A DNA stretch of 64,000 nt from NCBI RefSeq assembly GCF_003347635.1, contig NZ_QDFY01000002.1, forward strand, positions 186,001 through 250,000, in the 5' to 3' direction. Below, in pieces: positions 18,652-26,839 of this stretch (its first letter is position 1; the number at the start of each line of letters is the position of its first letter). The stretch is from Sphingosinicella terrae. GTDB taxonomy: Bacteria > Pseudomonadota > Alphaproteobacteria > Sphingomonadales > Sphingomonadaceae. The position numbers were made by a program, and so were the translations under genes. The notes under the pieces were generated by a model that was given only the letters and a program-made list of their open reading frames with translations, did no database searches and was not told the origin of the DNA.

Positions 18652-19389
18652 CTAGCCGCGTTCCCCGGCCAGGTGCGCCGCCGGCTCGAACGAGGGCCGA
18701 AACGCCGCTTCCATGGCGTCGAGATGCGTCATCTCGAGCGGGACCTCGACGACGTAGCTGCCTTCCACCCAGGGGCCGGCGACATAAGGCGCGAGCAGGA
18801 TCTGCAGCGTCTCGAATCGGCCGTTGCGATCCTTGTCCGCGGGCGCGATCACCTGCTCCGCCAGCGGCGGGCAGGTGGTGAAGCCGTCCGAGGGATCCCG
18901 CCGCACCGGCTCGCCTCTCTTCTCCGACCGCAGGGCGTCGAGCGCCGCGCAATAAAGCGGCTCGATCCGCTCCATCGCCAAATCTCCGAGGAGGCCAGCC
19001 GGCTGCACGGCCACGCCACGAGGGCGGTCCCACAGGATAGCCGCCGTCTCGACGCTGCCGTGCGCGCCGCCGGTATAGGCGCTGGACTCGGTCACCAGGC
19101 TGAGTAGACGGGGCGTGAGACCGGCCAGTTCCCAGCGGCGTTCGTAGCTATGGGCGTTGAAGGGCAACTCGCTGCCTTGCCGGGCGCCTCGATCCTCCGC
19201 GGCCGAATCCCGAGCCTGGCGCAGAGCCGACTCCATTTCGGCGGCGAGCCGGCCGCGCAGCACCGGCTCCTGCTCGGCCGCGGCCGGCCAGCCGTAGGAA
19301 AAAGAGAGCAGGTCGCTTTCGTCGGTGCGGACGAAGTCCTGCGGACCGGCCAGGGCAGCCACTAGGGCGATGGTGGCGAGTGCGTGCAT
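18652..19389 (-). CDS. exported DUF3298/DUF4163 protein (RsiV/PdaC-like domain)
   Basis: A 245-residue protein with a short signal peptide (MHALATIALVAALAG). The core SYERRWELAGLTPRLLSLVTESSAYTGGAHGSVETAAILWD has the TGGAHG motif of DUF3298/DUF4163 proteins, the fold found in the lysozyme-sensing anti-sigma factor RsiV and in PdaC. No membrane anchor other than the signal is seen, so it should be periplasmic. Ligand and role are unknown. It is convergent with the ydbL gene (26 bases between stops) and divergent from atpI. Confidence 0.8.
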   Translation of the reverse strand: MHALATIALVAALAGPQDFVRTDESDLLSFSYGWPAAAEQEPVLRGRLAAEMESALRQARDSAAEDRGARQGSELPFNAHSYERRWELAGLTPRLLSLVTESSAYTGGAHGSVETAAILWDRPRGVAVQPAGLLGDLAMERIEPLYCAALDALRSEKRGEPVRRDPSDGFTTCPPLAEQVIAPADKDRNGRFETLQILLAPYVAGPWVEGSYVVEVPLEMTHLDAMEAAFRPSFEPAAHLAGERG

Positions 19390-19454
19390 TCGAAGGAGAA
19401 TAGCGTCCCGCTCGCTTATGCCAAGGCGAGCCGATGCTGCACTGCGGCAGCGTG

Positions 19455-19483
19455 TTGACTTGGCAGAGGCCCCTTCCTAAAGG
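19455..19483 (+). promoter_or_regulatory. possible housekeeping (sigma-70) promoter of the ATP synthase F0 operon
   Basis: TTGACT at 19455-19460 (five of six to TTGACA), a 17-base spacer and TAAAGG at 19478-19483 form a plausible vegetative promoter about 75 bases upstream of atpI. The -10 match is weak. It directly abuts the EcfG-type promoter described separately. Confidence 0.4.
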
Positions 19484-19506
19484 AACCGCGCCTTGGCGGG
19501 ATCGTT
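19482..19506 (+). promoter_or_regulatory. sigma-EcfG-type general stress promoter upstream of atpI
   Basis: GGAAC at 19482-19486, 16 bases, then CGTT at 19503-19506, an exact match to the alphaproteobacterial EcfG consensus GGAAC-N16/17-CGTT, oriented toward atpI and 56 bases before its start. Exact matches are rare by chance in the small intergenic space of this window. Whether it drives the F0 genes needs a transcript start map. Confidence 0.55.
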
Positions 19507-19562
19507 CGCCGGTATGTCCCCCCTGATGTGCGCCTCATCGGCTTGTTCCTCGGGAGAACGGC

Positions 19563-19883
19563 ATGGCGGAGAACGAGCCCTGGCAGGACCCTCGGCTTCC
19601 GGAAGATGCGCGGCTGACATCGCTCGAAAAGCGATTGAAGCAGGCGCAACTCGAGGACGCGGCGCGGTCGGGAAGGAACGACAAGGCATCCCACAAGGGC
19701 CGGTCCCAGGGGATGCGCATCCTCTCCGATCTCGTCGGCATTCCGTTCGGCAGCGCCCTCATCGGCTGGCTGATCGACGGATGGCTGGGGACCCGGCCCT
19801 GGGTGATGCTGGCTTTGCTGTTCCTCGGGTTCGGCATTGCCGTCAGGAATGTGCTTTGGATTGCAAGACAGCGTCCTGAATAG
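19563..19883 (+). CDS. atpI: ATP synthase assembly protein AtpI
   Basis: A 106-residue protein. The hydrophilic N-terminus (to about residue 48) has a charged helix LTSLEKRLKQAQLEDAARSG. Two membrane helices follow: ILSDLVGIPFGSALIGWLIDGWLG and PWVMLALLFLGFGIAVRNVLWI. This is the alphaproteobacterial AtpI pattern (RILSDLVGG.L.G..IGW.LD...GT.PW). AtpI helps assemble the c-ring. A GGGAG site precedes the ATG. It heads the F0 operon, with atpB 29 bases downstream. Confidence 0.92.
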   Translation: MAENEPWQDPRLPEDARLTSLEKRLKQAQLEDAARSGRNDKASHKGRSQGMRILSDLVGIPFGSALIGWLIDGWLGTRPWVMLALLFLGFGIAVRNVLWIARQRPE

Positions 19884-19912
19884 GCGCTGCCAGACGACGA
19901 GGTTCTTCACGC

Positions 19913-20689
19913 GTGGCCGCAGAATCCACCATCGATCCGATGCACCAGTTCCAGATCGATTCCCTTGCGGGCGAGCTGGCTGGCAATCCGTTCGCCTTCA
20001 CCAACAGCGCCTTGTGGATGCTGATCGTGCTCGGCTCGATCTACCTGTTCATGCTGGGCGGAATGAAGCGCGAGCTCGTTCCCGGCCGCTGGCAGGTCAT
20101 GGTCGAGGGGCTTACCGGCTTCGTCACCTCGATGATCGACTCCAGCATCGGTCCGGAGGGGCGGAAATACCTGCCCTGGGTGTTCACGATCTTCATCTTC
20201 ATCCTGTTCGCCAACCTCATGGGTCTGATGCCGTTCGGAGTCATTCCCGGCGTCCATCCCTTCACCGTGACGAGCCAGTTCACCATCACCGGCGTGATGG
20301 CGATCATCAGCTTCTCGATCGTCCTGATCGTCGGCTTCTGGCGCCACGGCTTCCACTTTTTCTCCCTGTTCGTCCCGCACGGCACGCCGAAGCTGCTGCT
20401 GCCTCTCATCTTCCTGATCGAGCTGCTCTCCTTCCTGGTGCGTCCGTTCAGCCTCGCGCTGCGGCTGTTCGTGGCGATGATCGCGGGCCACATCCTGATG
20501 AAGGTGTTCGCGAGCTTCATCGTCAGCGGGCTCAACGCCGAGGGCGCGACCGGCCCCGCCGTCGCCTTGCTCAGCTTCCTGTTCATCGCCGGGGTGAGCG
20601 CGCTCGAGCTGCTCGTCGCCGCGATCCAGGCCTATGTCTTCGCGCTGCTGACCTCGCTCTACATAAACGACGCGGTCAACCTGCACTGA
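19913..20689 (+). CDS. atpB: F0F1 ATP synthase subunit a
   Basis: A 258-residue integral membrane subunit a, which forms the proton half-channels against the c-ring. Helix five carries the essential arginine in LIELLSFLVRPFSLALRLFVAMIAGH (ALRL). Other family blocks are GLTGFVTSMIDSSIGPEGRKYLPWVFTIFIFILFANLMGLMP and VSALELLVAAIQAYVFALLTSLYINDA at the end. The start is GTG at 19913; an ATG nine codons later has no ribosome site. It sits between atpI and atpE as in other alphaproteobacteria. Confidence 0.97.
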   Translation: MAAESTIDPMHQFQIDSLAGELAGNPFAFTNSALWMLIVLGSIYLFMLGGMKRELVPGRWQVMVEGLTGFVTSMIDSSIGPEGRKYLPWVFTIFIFILFANLMGLMPFGVIPGVHPFTVTSQFTITGVMAIISFSIVLIVGFWRHGFHFFSLFVPHGTPKLLLPLIFLIELLSFLVRPFSLALRLFVAMIAGHILMKVFASFIVSGLNAEGATGPAVALLSFLFIAGVSALELLVAAIQAYVFALLTSLYINDAVNLH

Positions 20690-20726
20690 TCTTCGCAACC
20701 ATCTGAATTTTCAAAAGGAGCATATC

Positions 20727-20954
20727 ATGGACTTCGCATCTGCTCAGGTCATCGGCGCCGGCCTTGCCGCCATCGGTGTGGGCGCCGCCGCCGCCGGCGT
20801 CGGCAACGTCTTCGGCTCGTTCCTCCAGGGCGCGCTGCGCAACCCGGCCGCGGCCGACAGCCAGCAGGGTCGCCTGTTCATCGGCTTCGCGGCCGCCGAG
20901 TTGCTCGGCCTGATCGCGTTCGCCGTCGCGATGATCATCCTCTACGCCCGTTAA
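20727..20954 (+). CDS. atpE: F0F1 ATP synthase subunit c
   Basis: A 75-residue proteolipid of two membrane helices joined by the polar loop ALRNPAAADSQQGRLF (the conserved RNP). Glu58 in GFAAAELLGLIAF is the proton-carrying carboxylate of the second helix. No sodium-binding pattern is seen, so it is a proton-type ring. AAAGGAG lies just upstream of the ATG, a strong site in keeping with the high copy number of subunit c. Confidence 0.97.
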   Translation: MDFASAQVIGAGLAAIGVGAAAAGVGNVFGSFLQGALRNPAAADSQQGRLFIGFAAAELLGLIAFAVAMIILYAR

Positions 20955-21055
20955 GAGCCGCCGGCGGGCTTCGGCCCGCCGACCGGGCATGAGCGAAGCT
21001 CCGGTTGCCGGCGCTTCGCACCGGTGATGCGGCAACAAAGGCTGGAAGGCCCGAA

Positions 21056-21550
21056 ATGCCTCAGATCAATCAGCTCTCGGACGTCCTCTATTCGCAGCTC
21101 TTCTGGCTGCTGCTGACGCTTGCCATCATCTATTTCGGCATAGCCAAGGCGATGGTCCCGAAGATCCAGTCGACGGTCGACGCCCGGTCCGCCCGGATCA
21201 CCGATGATCTCGCCGCGGCCGAGGCGGCCCGGCGCGGCGCGGACGCGACCGAGGAAGCCTATCGGGCGCGGATGGCGGAGAGCCGGACCGAGGCGCTGAA
21301 GGTGACCGGCGCGGCCAAGCAGGAGAGTGCCCGCGCCACGGAGGCGCGGGTCGCCGAGGCCGATTCCGTCACCCGCGAGAAGGTCGAGGCGGCGGAGGCG
21401 CGGCTGCGCGCCGCCACCGTGGCTGCGCTGGCCGATATCGAGAATGTCGCCGCCGAGGCGGCGCAGGAAATGGTCGCCAAGCTGGCCGGCGTGAATGTCG
21501 GCCGCGACGAAGCGGCCGGTGCAGTGAAGGCGGCAATGGCCGATGACTGA
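21056..21550 (+). CDS. F0F1 ATP synthase subunit b' (peripheral stalk)
   Basis: A 164-residue subunit of the peripheral stalk. One N-terminal membrane helix (LYSQLFWLLLTLAIIYFGIAKAMVP, residues 9-33) is followed by a long charged coiled coil (ARSARITDDLAAAEAARRGADATEEAYRARM onward). Starting at the ATG at 21056, which has a GGAAGG site, gives MPQINQLSDVLYSQLFWLLLTL, the usual b' beginning. It overlaps the next b gene by eight bases. Being first of the two b-type genes after atpE it is taken as b' (often named atpG or atpF2). Confidence 0.93.
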   Translation: MPQINQLSDVLYSQLFWLLLTLAIIYFGIAKAMVPKIQSTVDARSARITDDLAAAEAARRGADATEEAYRARMAESRTEALKVTGAAKQESARATEARVAEADSVTREKVEAAEARLRAATVAALADIENVAAEAAQEMVAKLAGVNVGRDEAAGAVKAAMADD

Positions 21551-22169
21551 AGCCCATCCCCCCGTCAGCGACGCCGTGCCCCTGAACGGCGCGACTACCG
21601 ATACCGAGGAGGGCCATGCCGCGCCCGGCCATGCCGAGATGATCGGCGCGACCGAGGATCATGGCGGCGGTCATGTCGAGCCGACCGCCTTCGGCTTCGA
21701 CGCGAGCGGCTGGGTGTCGCTGGCGATGGTCGCCGTCTTCCTGCTGATGATCTGGAAGAAGGTGCCGGCCGCGATCGGCCGCGCCCTCGACAGGAAGATC
21801 GCCGGCATCCGGCAGCAGCTCGACGAGGCTGCCCAGCTTCGCGCGGAGGCCGAGGCGCTGCGTGCCGAATATGAAGCGAAGGCGGCGCAGGCCGACGCCG
21901 AGACCGCGACCATGATCGAGCGTGCGCGCGCCGAGGCCGAGGGCATCGTCCGCCAGGCCGAGAGCGATGCCGCCGCCCTGGTCGAGCGGCGCACCCGCAT
22001 TGCCGAGGACAAGATCGCTGCCGCCGAGCGCACCGCGGTCGACGAGATCCGGGCGAAAGCCGCTGCGGCCGCGGCCGCCGCGGCCGAGCGGCTCATCCTT
22101 GAGCGCGTCGACGCCGCCGCCGACAAGGCGCTCGTCGATGCGACCATCGCCGAGCTGGGCCGCCGCTGA
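21543..22169 (+). CDS. atpF: F0F1 ATP synthase subunit b
   Basis: A 208-residue peripheral-stalk subunit. It has one membrane helix (ASGWVSLAMVAVFLLMIW, about residues 54-71) and a long coiled coil with an alanine-rich stretch near residue 180. The 50 residues before the helix are unusual: acidic and His-rich (EEGHAAPGHAEMIGATEDHGGGH), much longer than the few residues seen in Escherichia coli. Such an extension would lie in the periplasm and might bind metal. The start overlaps the b' stop by eight bases. An imperfect hairpin follows the stop. No F1 genes lie next to it, which is normal for alphaproteobacteria. Confidence 0.93.
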   Translation: MTEAHPPVSDAVPLNGATTDTEEGHAAPGHAEMIGATEDHGGGHVEPTAFGFDASGWVSLAMVAVFLLMIWKKVPAAIGRALDRKIAGIRQQLDEAAQLRAEAEALRAEYEAKAAQADAETATMIERARAEAEGIVRQAESDAAALVERRTRIAEDKIAAAERTAVDEIRAKAAAAAAAAAERLILERVDAAADKALVDATIAELGRR

Positions 22170-22178
22170 TCCCGAGAA

Positions 22179-22207
22179 GAGCGGAACCGCCCGAAGCGGC
22201 TCCGCTC
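22179..22207. terminator. hairpin between atpF and the convergent gene
   Basis: GAGCGGA at 22179-22185 pairs with TCCGCTC at 22201-22207, and CCGC (22187-22190) with GCGG (22196-22199), with one A-C mismatch and a five-base loop. It lies between the stops of two convergent genes and has no T-run, so it is a probable bidirectional terminator of the non-classical kind. Confidence 0.5.
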
Positions 22208-22220
22208 ATCAGGCCGGCGT

Positions 22221-23936
22221 TCAGGCGTGCAGCCAGAAGGCGCTTTCGGCGAAGCGGGCGTCCTTCCACCAGTCGGGCGTGCTGCGTCCGTAGCGGAAGT
22301 TGACGGTGCCGGCCTGGCTTTGCAGCGGCATCGTCACCTTGCCGGCCCCATCCCGCTTGGCGGTCTCGGTCGCGGTCTCGGGCACCACCGCGACGATGTG
22401 GCCGGATCGGCCATCTTGCTTGCGCCGCGCCACGATCAGGCCGACACCGCCGCGATTGGCGTGATCCTGCAGCTCGCTCGGTGAGGCGGCGCGCCTCCAT
22501 CCGAAATTCTGGCCGAAATCCCGCAGCCACCGGAACAGGTCGTTGGCGCGGACCTCGTCGACGGTGTTGCCGAGGCGGGCCGTGAGGCTTTCGCCGGCCG
22601 CGATCTTCAGCAGGGCCGGCTGGGTCCACCACACGCGCGGCAGGTAAGCGCCGGCCAACATGCAATAATCATGTGCGTAGATGTTGCAGAAGGTGAGACC
22701 GTCGCGCGGACGGTAGCGCTTGTGCGCGGGATTGTCCGTGGCCAGGAAAGCGATGATCTTCGCCAGCTCGTCGCGAAGGCCGGCCGGATCGACGGACGTG
22801 CGGCGCGGCATCGCCGGCTCGTTCAGCGCGTGCGCTCCCGCGATCGCGCTGCGTTTGGTGACCAGGCCGGCTGGATGAGCGAGGCTCGCTTCGGGGATCG
22901 TCGCTGCAGCGGCCGCCCTTGCGGCGATGCCCTCCAGCCTTGCGCCTTGCGCGCCCGAGATCGCCTTGAGGAATTTGGCCGAGGCGAAGCCGCGGAACCT
23001 CTTGCCGCCGAGCAGCGCCTCCACTTCGATGAATCCGTTGACGGGGGTGCCGGTGACGGACCGCACCATCAGGCCGTCCGGAAGCTCGGCCACCACATTC
23101 GCCTCGGGCGGCGTGCTGATCCTGGCGGCCGAGCGCAGCCGGAGCGCGTTGACGAGCGTGTCGACCTGGAAGAGGGGCCCGGTCGCCTGGAAGTCTTCCT
23201 GCGGCGGGACGTCGGTCCGGCCCGGCGTCGCCGGGACCGTGGCGGGGGCCCCCGGGGCCGCAACCGTCCTCGAAAGCGCCAGGAAATCGCGGATGAACTC
23301 GCCGTAGAACTTGCCGTTGTCCGAATGCCCCTGCTTGAGCCCGCGGCTGGGATCGAAGCGCCCGGTATTGTAGCAGATCGCCACCTTGCAGAATTCGAGG
23401 TCGGTGATCGCCGTCCGGTTCTGGAGGCCGAGCGTCTTCAGGCCGGTGCGCAGCTCGCCCAGCGCCCGCGCGAGCGACTTGTCGAAATCCTCATAGTCCC
23501 GGTTGAGGAAATAGGCCGGATTGGTGAGGAAGAACTGCAGGTCGTACTGGAAGACGCCGAAGCCGTGGGCGAACTTCCGCTTGTTGGTCTTCGCGAAGGC
23601 GTAGGCGGGCACGTGCTCCGCCATGGCGAGCAACGCCGCCCGTGCGATCTCGAACATCCGCTGGCCGTCCCGGACCGTCGGCGCGACCAGATCGTCCTTG
23701 GTTCGCGGAAAGGCGCGGCGGCCCTTGTCGGCATCGAGCGTGTCGCCGCAGCACAAGGCCGCGATCCGGTCCGGAGTCAGGTTCGGTTTGCGCCGCATCG
23801 TCCCCCAGAGCTCGCCCGTCTCCTGGCAGGCAATGGCGGTCAGCCTGTCGACGTCGAAGACGGTCCCCTGGACGGCCTGGGCGATGCGCGGGCCGAAATG
23901 GGTCTTGAACCAGAGGATATCGGCTGAATTGGCCAT
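22221..23936 (-). CDS. putative three-domain cell-wall hydrolase without signal peptide
   Basis: A 571-residue protein I cannot assign to a named family. Residues 1-220 look like a lysozyme/lytic-transglycosylase fold: AIACQETGELWG offers a catalytic Glu (39 or 42) and HGFGVFQYDLQFF (124-136) resembles the Gx(x)Q motif. Residues about 255-325 look like a bacterial SH3 domain (ALRLRSAARIS..ANVVAELPDG, then GFIEVEA). Residues 385-571 look like a CHAP or NlpC/P60-type amidase, with TFCNIYAHDYCML (Cys417) and SGHIVAVVPE (His513). There is no signal peptide or membrane segment, so it must leave the cell by phage-like lysis, a secretion device or not at all. An AT-rich promoter region (23975-24000) and GGAGG lie upstream. 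No phage genes are adjacent. Confidence 0.6.
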   Translation of the reverse strand: MANSADILWFKTHFGPRIAQAVQGTVFDVDRLTAIACQETGELWGTMRRKPNLTPDRIAALCCGDTLDADKGRRAFPRTKDDLVAPTVRDGQRMFEIARAALLAMAEHVPAYAFAKTNKRKFAHGFGVFQYDLQFFLTNPAYFLNRDYEDFDKSLARALGELRTGLKTLGLQNRTAITDLEFCKVAICYNTGRFDPSRGLKQGHSDNGKFYGEFIRDFLALSRTVAAPGAPATVPATPGRTDVPPQEDFQATGPLFQVDTLVNALRLRSAARISTPPEANVVAELPDGLMVRSVTGTPVNGFIEVEALLGGKRFRGFASAKFLKAISGAQGARLEGIAARAAAAATIPEASLAHPAGLVTKRSAIAGAHALNEPAMPRRTSVDPAGLRDELAKIIAFLATDNPAHKRYRPRDGLTFCNIYAHDYCMLAGAYLPRVWWTQPALLKIAAGESLTARLGNTVDEVRANDLFRWLRDFGQNFGWRRAASPSELQDHANRGGVGLIVARRKQDGRSGHIVAVVPETATETAKRDGAGKVTMPLQSQAGTVNFRYGRSTPDWWKDARFAESAFWLHA

Positions 23937-24036
23937 GGCAGATCGCTCCTCCGATGGGCGAATGCTGACCTGAGAATATATTGGATTCGAGAATTCCCCA
24001 AGGCGAGATATCGTACGCGACTTCGGCTTCTCTGCG

Positions 24037-24756
24037 TCAATAGCTCAGCATGACTCGCCGTGCGAGCGCCGGCGACAGGCTGTAAACCCTCCGCAGCCAT
24101 TTCGTCGCGCCGACATTGGCCTCGTTGCAGTCCGCCTCGATCGCGGTGACGATCTCGCGCGCGCATTCGACGACGGGCATCTTGCGGTGAGAATTGCCCG
24201 CCGTCATCCGGGTCTCGACGACGGGCGGCAGCACTTCGAGGACGCGGACCCTCGATCCCGAGAGCTGCTTGCGCAGCGCCAGCGTGAAGCTGCGCAGCCC
24301 CGCCTTGGTCGCGCAATAGACCGGGCTGCCGGCACGTGGCGCGATGGCGAGGCCGGAGGTCACGTTGACGATCATCGCCTCGGGACGCGACCTGAGCATC
24401 GGCAGCAGTCGCGTCGTCAGATGGATGGGCGCGTTGAGGTTCAGGAAGAGGCAGCGGTCGACGGCGGCGAGATCGATCGGCGCCGAGACATCATAAGCCG
24501 CACCGGCTCCGGCGTTGTTGACGAGCAGGTCGATCGGCCGCTGGCCGATGGACTCGACGACGGCATCGACGCCCTCCAATGTCGCGAGATCGGCCGTCAC
24601 GGCGTCGAGACCCTGCGTACCCGCCTCGGCGATCCGGGCCGGGTCGCGGCCCGCGACGATGACTTGCGCCCCCTTCTCCTTGAACCGGAGCGCGAGCGCC
24701 TTGCCGATGCCGTCGGTCCCGCCGGTGACGAGCGCAGTCTTGCCTTCGAGCTTCAT
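24037..24756 (-). CDS. short-chain dehydrogenase/reductase (DltE-like)
   Basis: A 239-residue classical SDR. It has the NAD(P)-binding ALVTGGTDGIGKALALRF, the NNAGAG motif near residue 83, and the catalytic Ser...Tyr-x-x-x-Lys as VTSGLAIAPRAGSPVYCATKAG. The AGRD after the second strand suggests NADP. The C-terminal part (LEVLPPVVETRMTAGNSHRKM..EIVTAIEADCNE) resembles DltE-like oxidoreductases. The substrate is unknown. It is divergent from uvrC with 41 bases between starts. Confidence 0.88.
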   Translation of the reverse strand: MKLEGKTALVTGGTDGIGKALALRFKEKGAQVIVAGRDPARIAEAGTQGLDAVTADLATLEGVDAVVESIGQRPIDLLVNNAGAGAAYDVSAPIDLAAVDRCLFLNLNAPIHLTTRLLPMLRSRPEAMIVNVTSGLAIAPRAGSPVYCATKAGLRSFTLALRKQLSGSRVRVLEVLPPVVETRMTAGNSHRKMPVVECAREIVTAIEADCNEANVGATKWLRRVYSLSPALARRVMLSY

Positions 24757-24797
24757 GGCTGGCCCCTTCGACGACCCTAGTGGACTGAGCCAAGCGA

Positions 24798-26738
24798 ATG
24801 CCTAAATCAATCCCGATGTCCGATCCCAACTCCCCCAGCCGCTTCAACGAGGACAAGGCGACCTATACGGTTCGCGGCGCCGATGCGCCCGATCTCGACG
24901 CCGGCATTGCCGCGATCCGCGCAGTGGTGAAGACCCTGCCGGTGAGGCCGGGCGTCTACCGCATGCTCGATAGCCGCGGCGATGTCCTCTATGTCGGCAA
25001 GGCGCGTGCGCTGAAGAACCGCGTCACTGCCTATACCCAGGTCCCCCGCCTGACCAAGCGGCTGCAGCGCATGGTGTCGCAGACCCGCGCGATGCAGATC
25101 GTCACGACCAACAGCGAGGCGGAGGCGCTGCTGCTCGAGGCGCAGCTGATCAAGCGTTACCGGCCGCCCTACAATGTCCTGCTGCGCGACGACAAAAGCT
25201 TCCCCTTCATCCTCTTGCGCGAGGACCATGATTTCCCTCGCGTCCAGCTCCACCGCGGCGCGCGGCGCTACAAGGGTCAATATTACGGCCCCTTCGCCAG
25301 CGCGGGCTCGGTTCGCGAGACTCTGAACGCGCTCCAGAAGCTGTTCCTGCTGAGGAGCTGCACCGACAGCTTCTTCTCGAACCGCTCGCGCCCCTGCCTG
25401 CTCTACCAGATCCGGCGCTGCTCGGCGCCCTGCGTCGGCCGGATCGACGAGGCGGGCTATGAGGAGCTGGTCCAGGACGCGAAGGACTTTCTCGGCGGGC
25501 GCTCGACCAAGGTCCAGCAGAAGCTCGGCCGTCAGATGAGCCAAGCGGCCGAAGCGATGGATTTCGAGCTGGCGGCGGTCTACCGCGACCGGCTGCGGGC
25601 GCTCACCTTCATCCAGGGAAGCCAGGCGATCCATGCCGAGAAGCTGGGAGACGCCGATCTATTCGCGCTCGCCTGCAAGGGCGGGACGATGTGCATCCAG
25701 GCCTTCTTCATCCGGGGCGGCCAGAATTGGGGCCATCGCAGCTTCTTTCCCGCCCATACCGCCGAGGTTCCGGAAGAGGAGGTGCTCGCCAGCTTCCTCG
25801 CCCAATTCTACGAGGAGGTGCCGCCGCCGCGGCTGGTGCTCCTCGACCGGAGGCTCGGCGAGGCGGCGCTTCTCGAGGAGGCCCTGTCCGAAAAGGCCGG
25901 CCGCCGGGTCGGGCTGAAGGCGCCGCAGCGGGGCGACCAGGCCCGCATGATCCGGCAGGCGAAGCGCAATGCCGAGGAGGAGCTCGATCGTCGTCTCGCC
26001 GAGACGTCGACCCAGGCGCGCAACCTGCGCGAGGTGGCCGAATTGTTCGAGCTGGCCGAGCCGCCGCAGCGGATCGAGGTCTATGACAACAGCCACGTCA
26101 TGGGCACCAACGCGGTCGGCGCGATGATCGTCGCTGGTCCCGAGGGCTTTCGCAAGAACGCCTATCGCAAGTTCAACATCAGGCGGCCGGAGACGGCGCC
26201 AGGCGACGATTTCGCGATGATGCGCGAAGTGCTGAGCCGCCGCTTCGCCCGTCTCGAGAAGGAGGACCCCGACCGCAGCCGCGGCGAGTGGCCGGACCTG
26301 CTGCTCATCGACGGCGGCAAGGGACAGCTTTCGTCGGTCTGCGAGGTGCTCGAGGATGCCGGCGTCCACGACGTGCCGGTGGTCGGTGTCGCCAAGGGCC
26401 CGGATCGCAATGCCGGCCGCGAGATCTTCCATCTCCCGGGAGGGCGGGAGATCACGCTGTCGCCCAATGCGCCGGTGCTCTTCTATCTCCAGCGTCTCCG
26501 CGACGAGGCGCATCGCTTCGCGATCGGCGCCCATCGCCAGAAGAGGGCGAAGAGCATGGCGACGAGCTCGCTCGACGAGGTGCCCGGCATCGGCCCCGGG
26601 CGCAAGCGCGCCTTGCTGATGCATTTCGGCACGGCGCGGTCGGTGAAGGCGGCGGCGCTGGAAGATCTCGAGAAGGTGCCCGGAATCTCCCGCGCGACGG
26701 CACGCCAGGTCTATGACTTCTACCATCCGGCCGGGTGA
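24798..26738 (+). CDS. uvrC: excinuclease ABC subunit C
   Basis: A 646-residue UvrC, which makes both incisions in nucleotide excision repair. In order: GIY-YIG nuclease domain (LPVRPGVYRMLDSRGDVLYVGKARALKNRV, residues 45-75), cysteine cluster (LYQIRRCSAPCVGRID), the UVR motif (LGRQMSQAAEAMDFELAAVYRDRL), the RNase H-like endonuclease domain (RIEVYDNSHVMGTNAVGAMIV and LLIDGGKGQLS), and two C-terminal helix-hairpin-helix motifs (VPGIGPGRKRALL, VPGISRATARQVY). Translation could also begin six codons later at ATG 24816. recO follows after 101 bases. Confidence 0.97.
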   Translation: MPKSIPMSDPNSPSRFNEDKATYTVRGADAPDLDAGIAAIRAVVKTLPVRPGVYRMLDSRGDVLYVGKARALKNRVTAYTQVPRLTKRLQRMVSQTRAMQIVTTNSEAEALLLEAQLIKRYRPPYNVLLRDDKSFPFILLREDHDFPRVQLHRGARRYKGQYYGPFASAGSVRETLNALQKLFLLRSCTDSFFSNRSRPCLLYQIRRCSAPCVGRIDEAGYEELVQDAKDFLGGRSTKVQQKLGRQMSQAAEAMDFELAAVYRDRLRALTFIQGSQAIHAEKLGDADLFALACKGGTMCIQAFFIRGGQNWGHRSFFPAHTAEVPEEEVLASFLAQFYEEVPPPRLVLLDRRLGEAALLEEALSEKAGRRVGLKAPQRGDQARMIRQAKRNAEEELDRRLAETSTQARNLREVAELFELAEPPQRIEVYDNSHVMGTNAVGAMIVAGPEGFRKNAYRKFNIRRPETAPGDDFAMMREVLSRRFARLEKEDPDRSRGEWPDLLLIDGGKGQLSSVCEVLEDAGVHDVPVVGVAKGPDRNAGREIFHLPGGREITLSPNAPVLFYLQRLRDEAHRFAIGAHRQKRAKSMATSSLDEVPGIGPGRKRALLMHFGTARSVKAAALEDLEKVPGISRATARQVYDFYHPAG

Positions 26739-26839
26739 AAGGTGCGGGAGCTCGTCTTGAGGCCGGATGCAGATGTCGCGTTCCAGCCTGATCCTCTCCT
26801 TGCCGGCGAGGTTTCGAGCGGCGACTACGCAGGCCTGCC

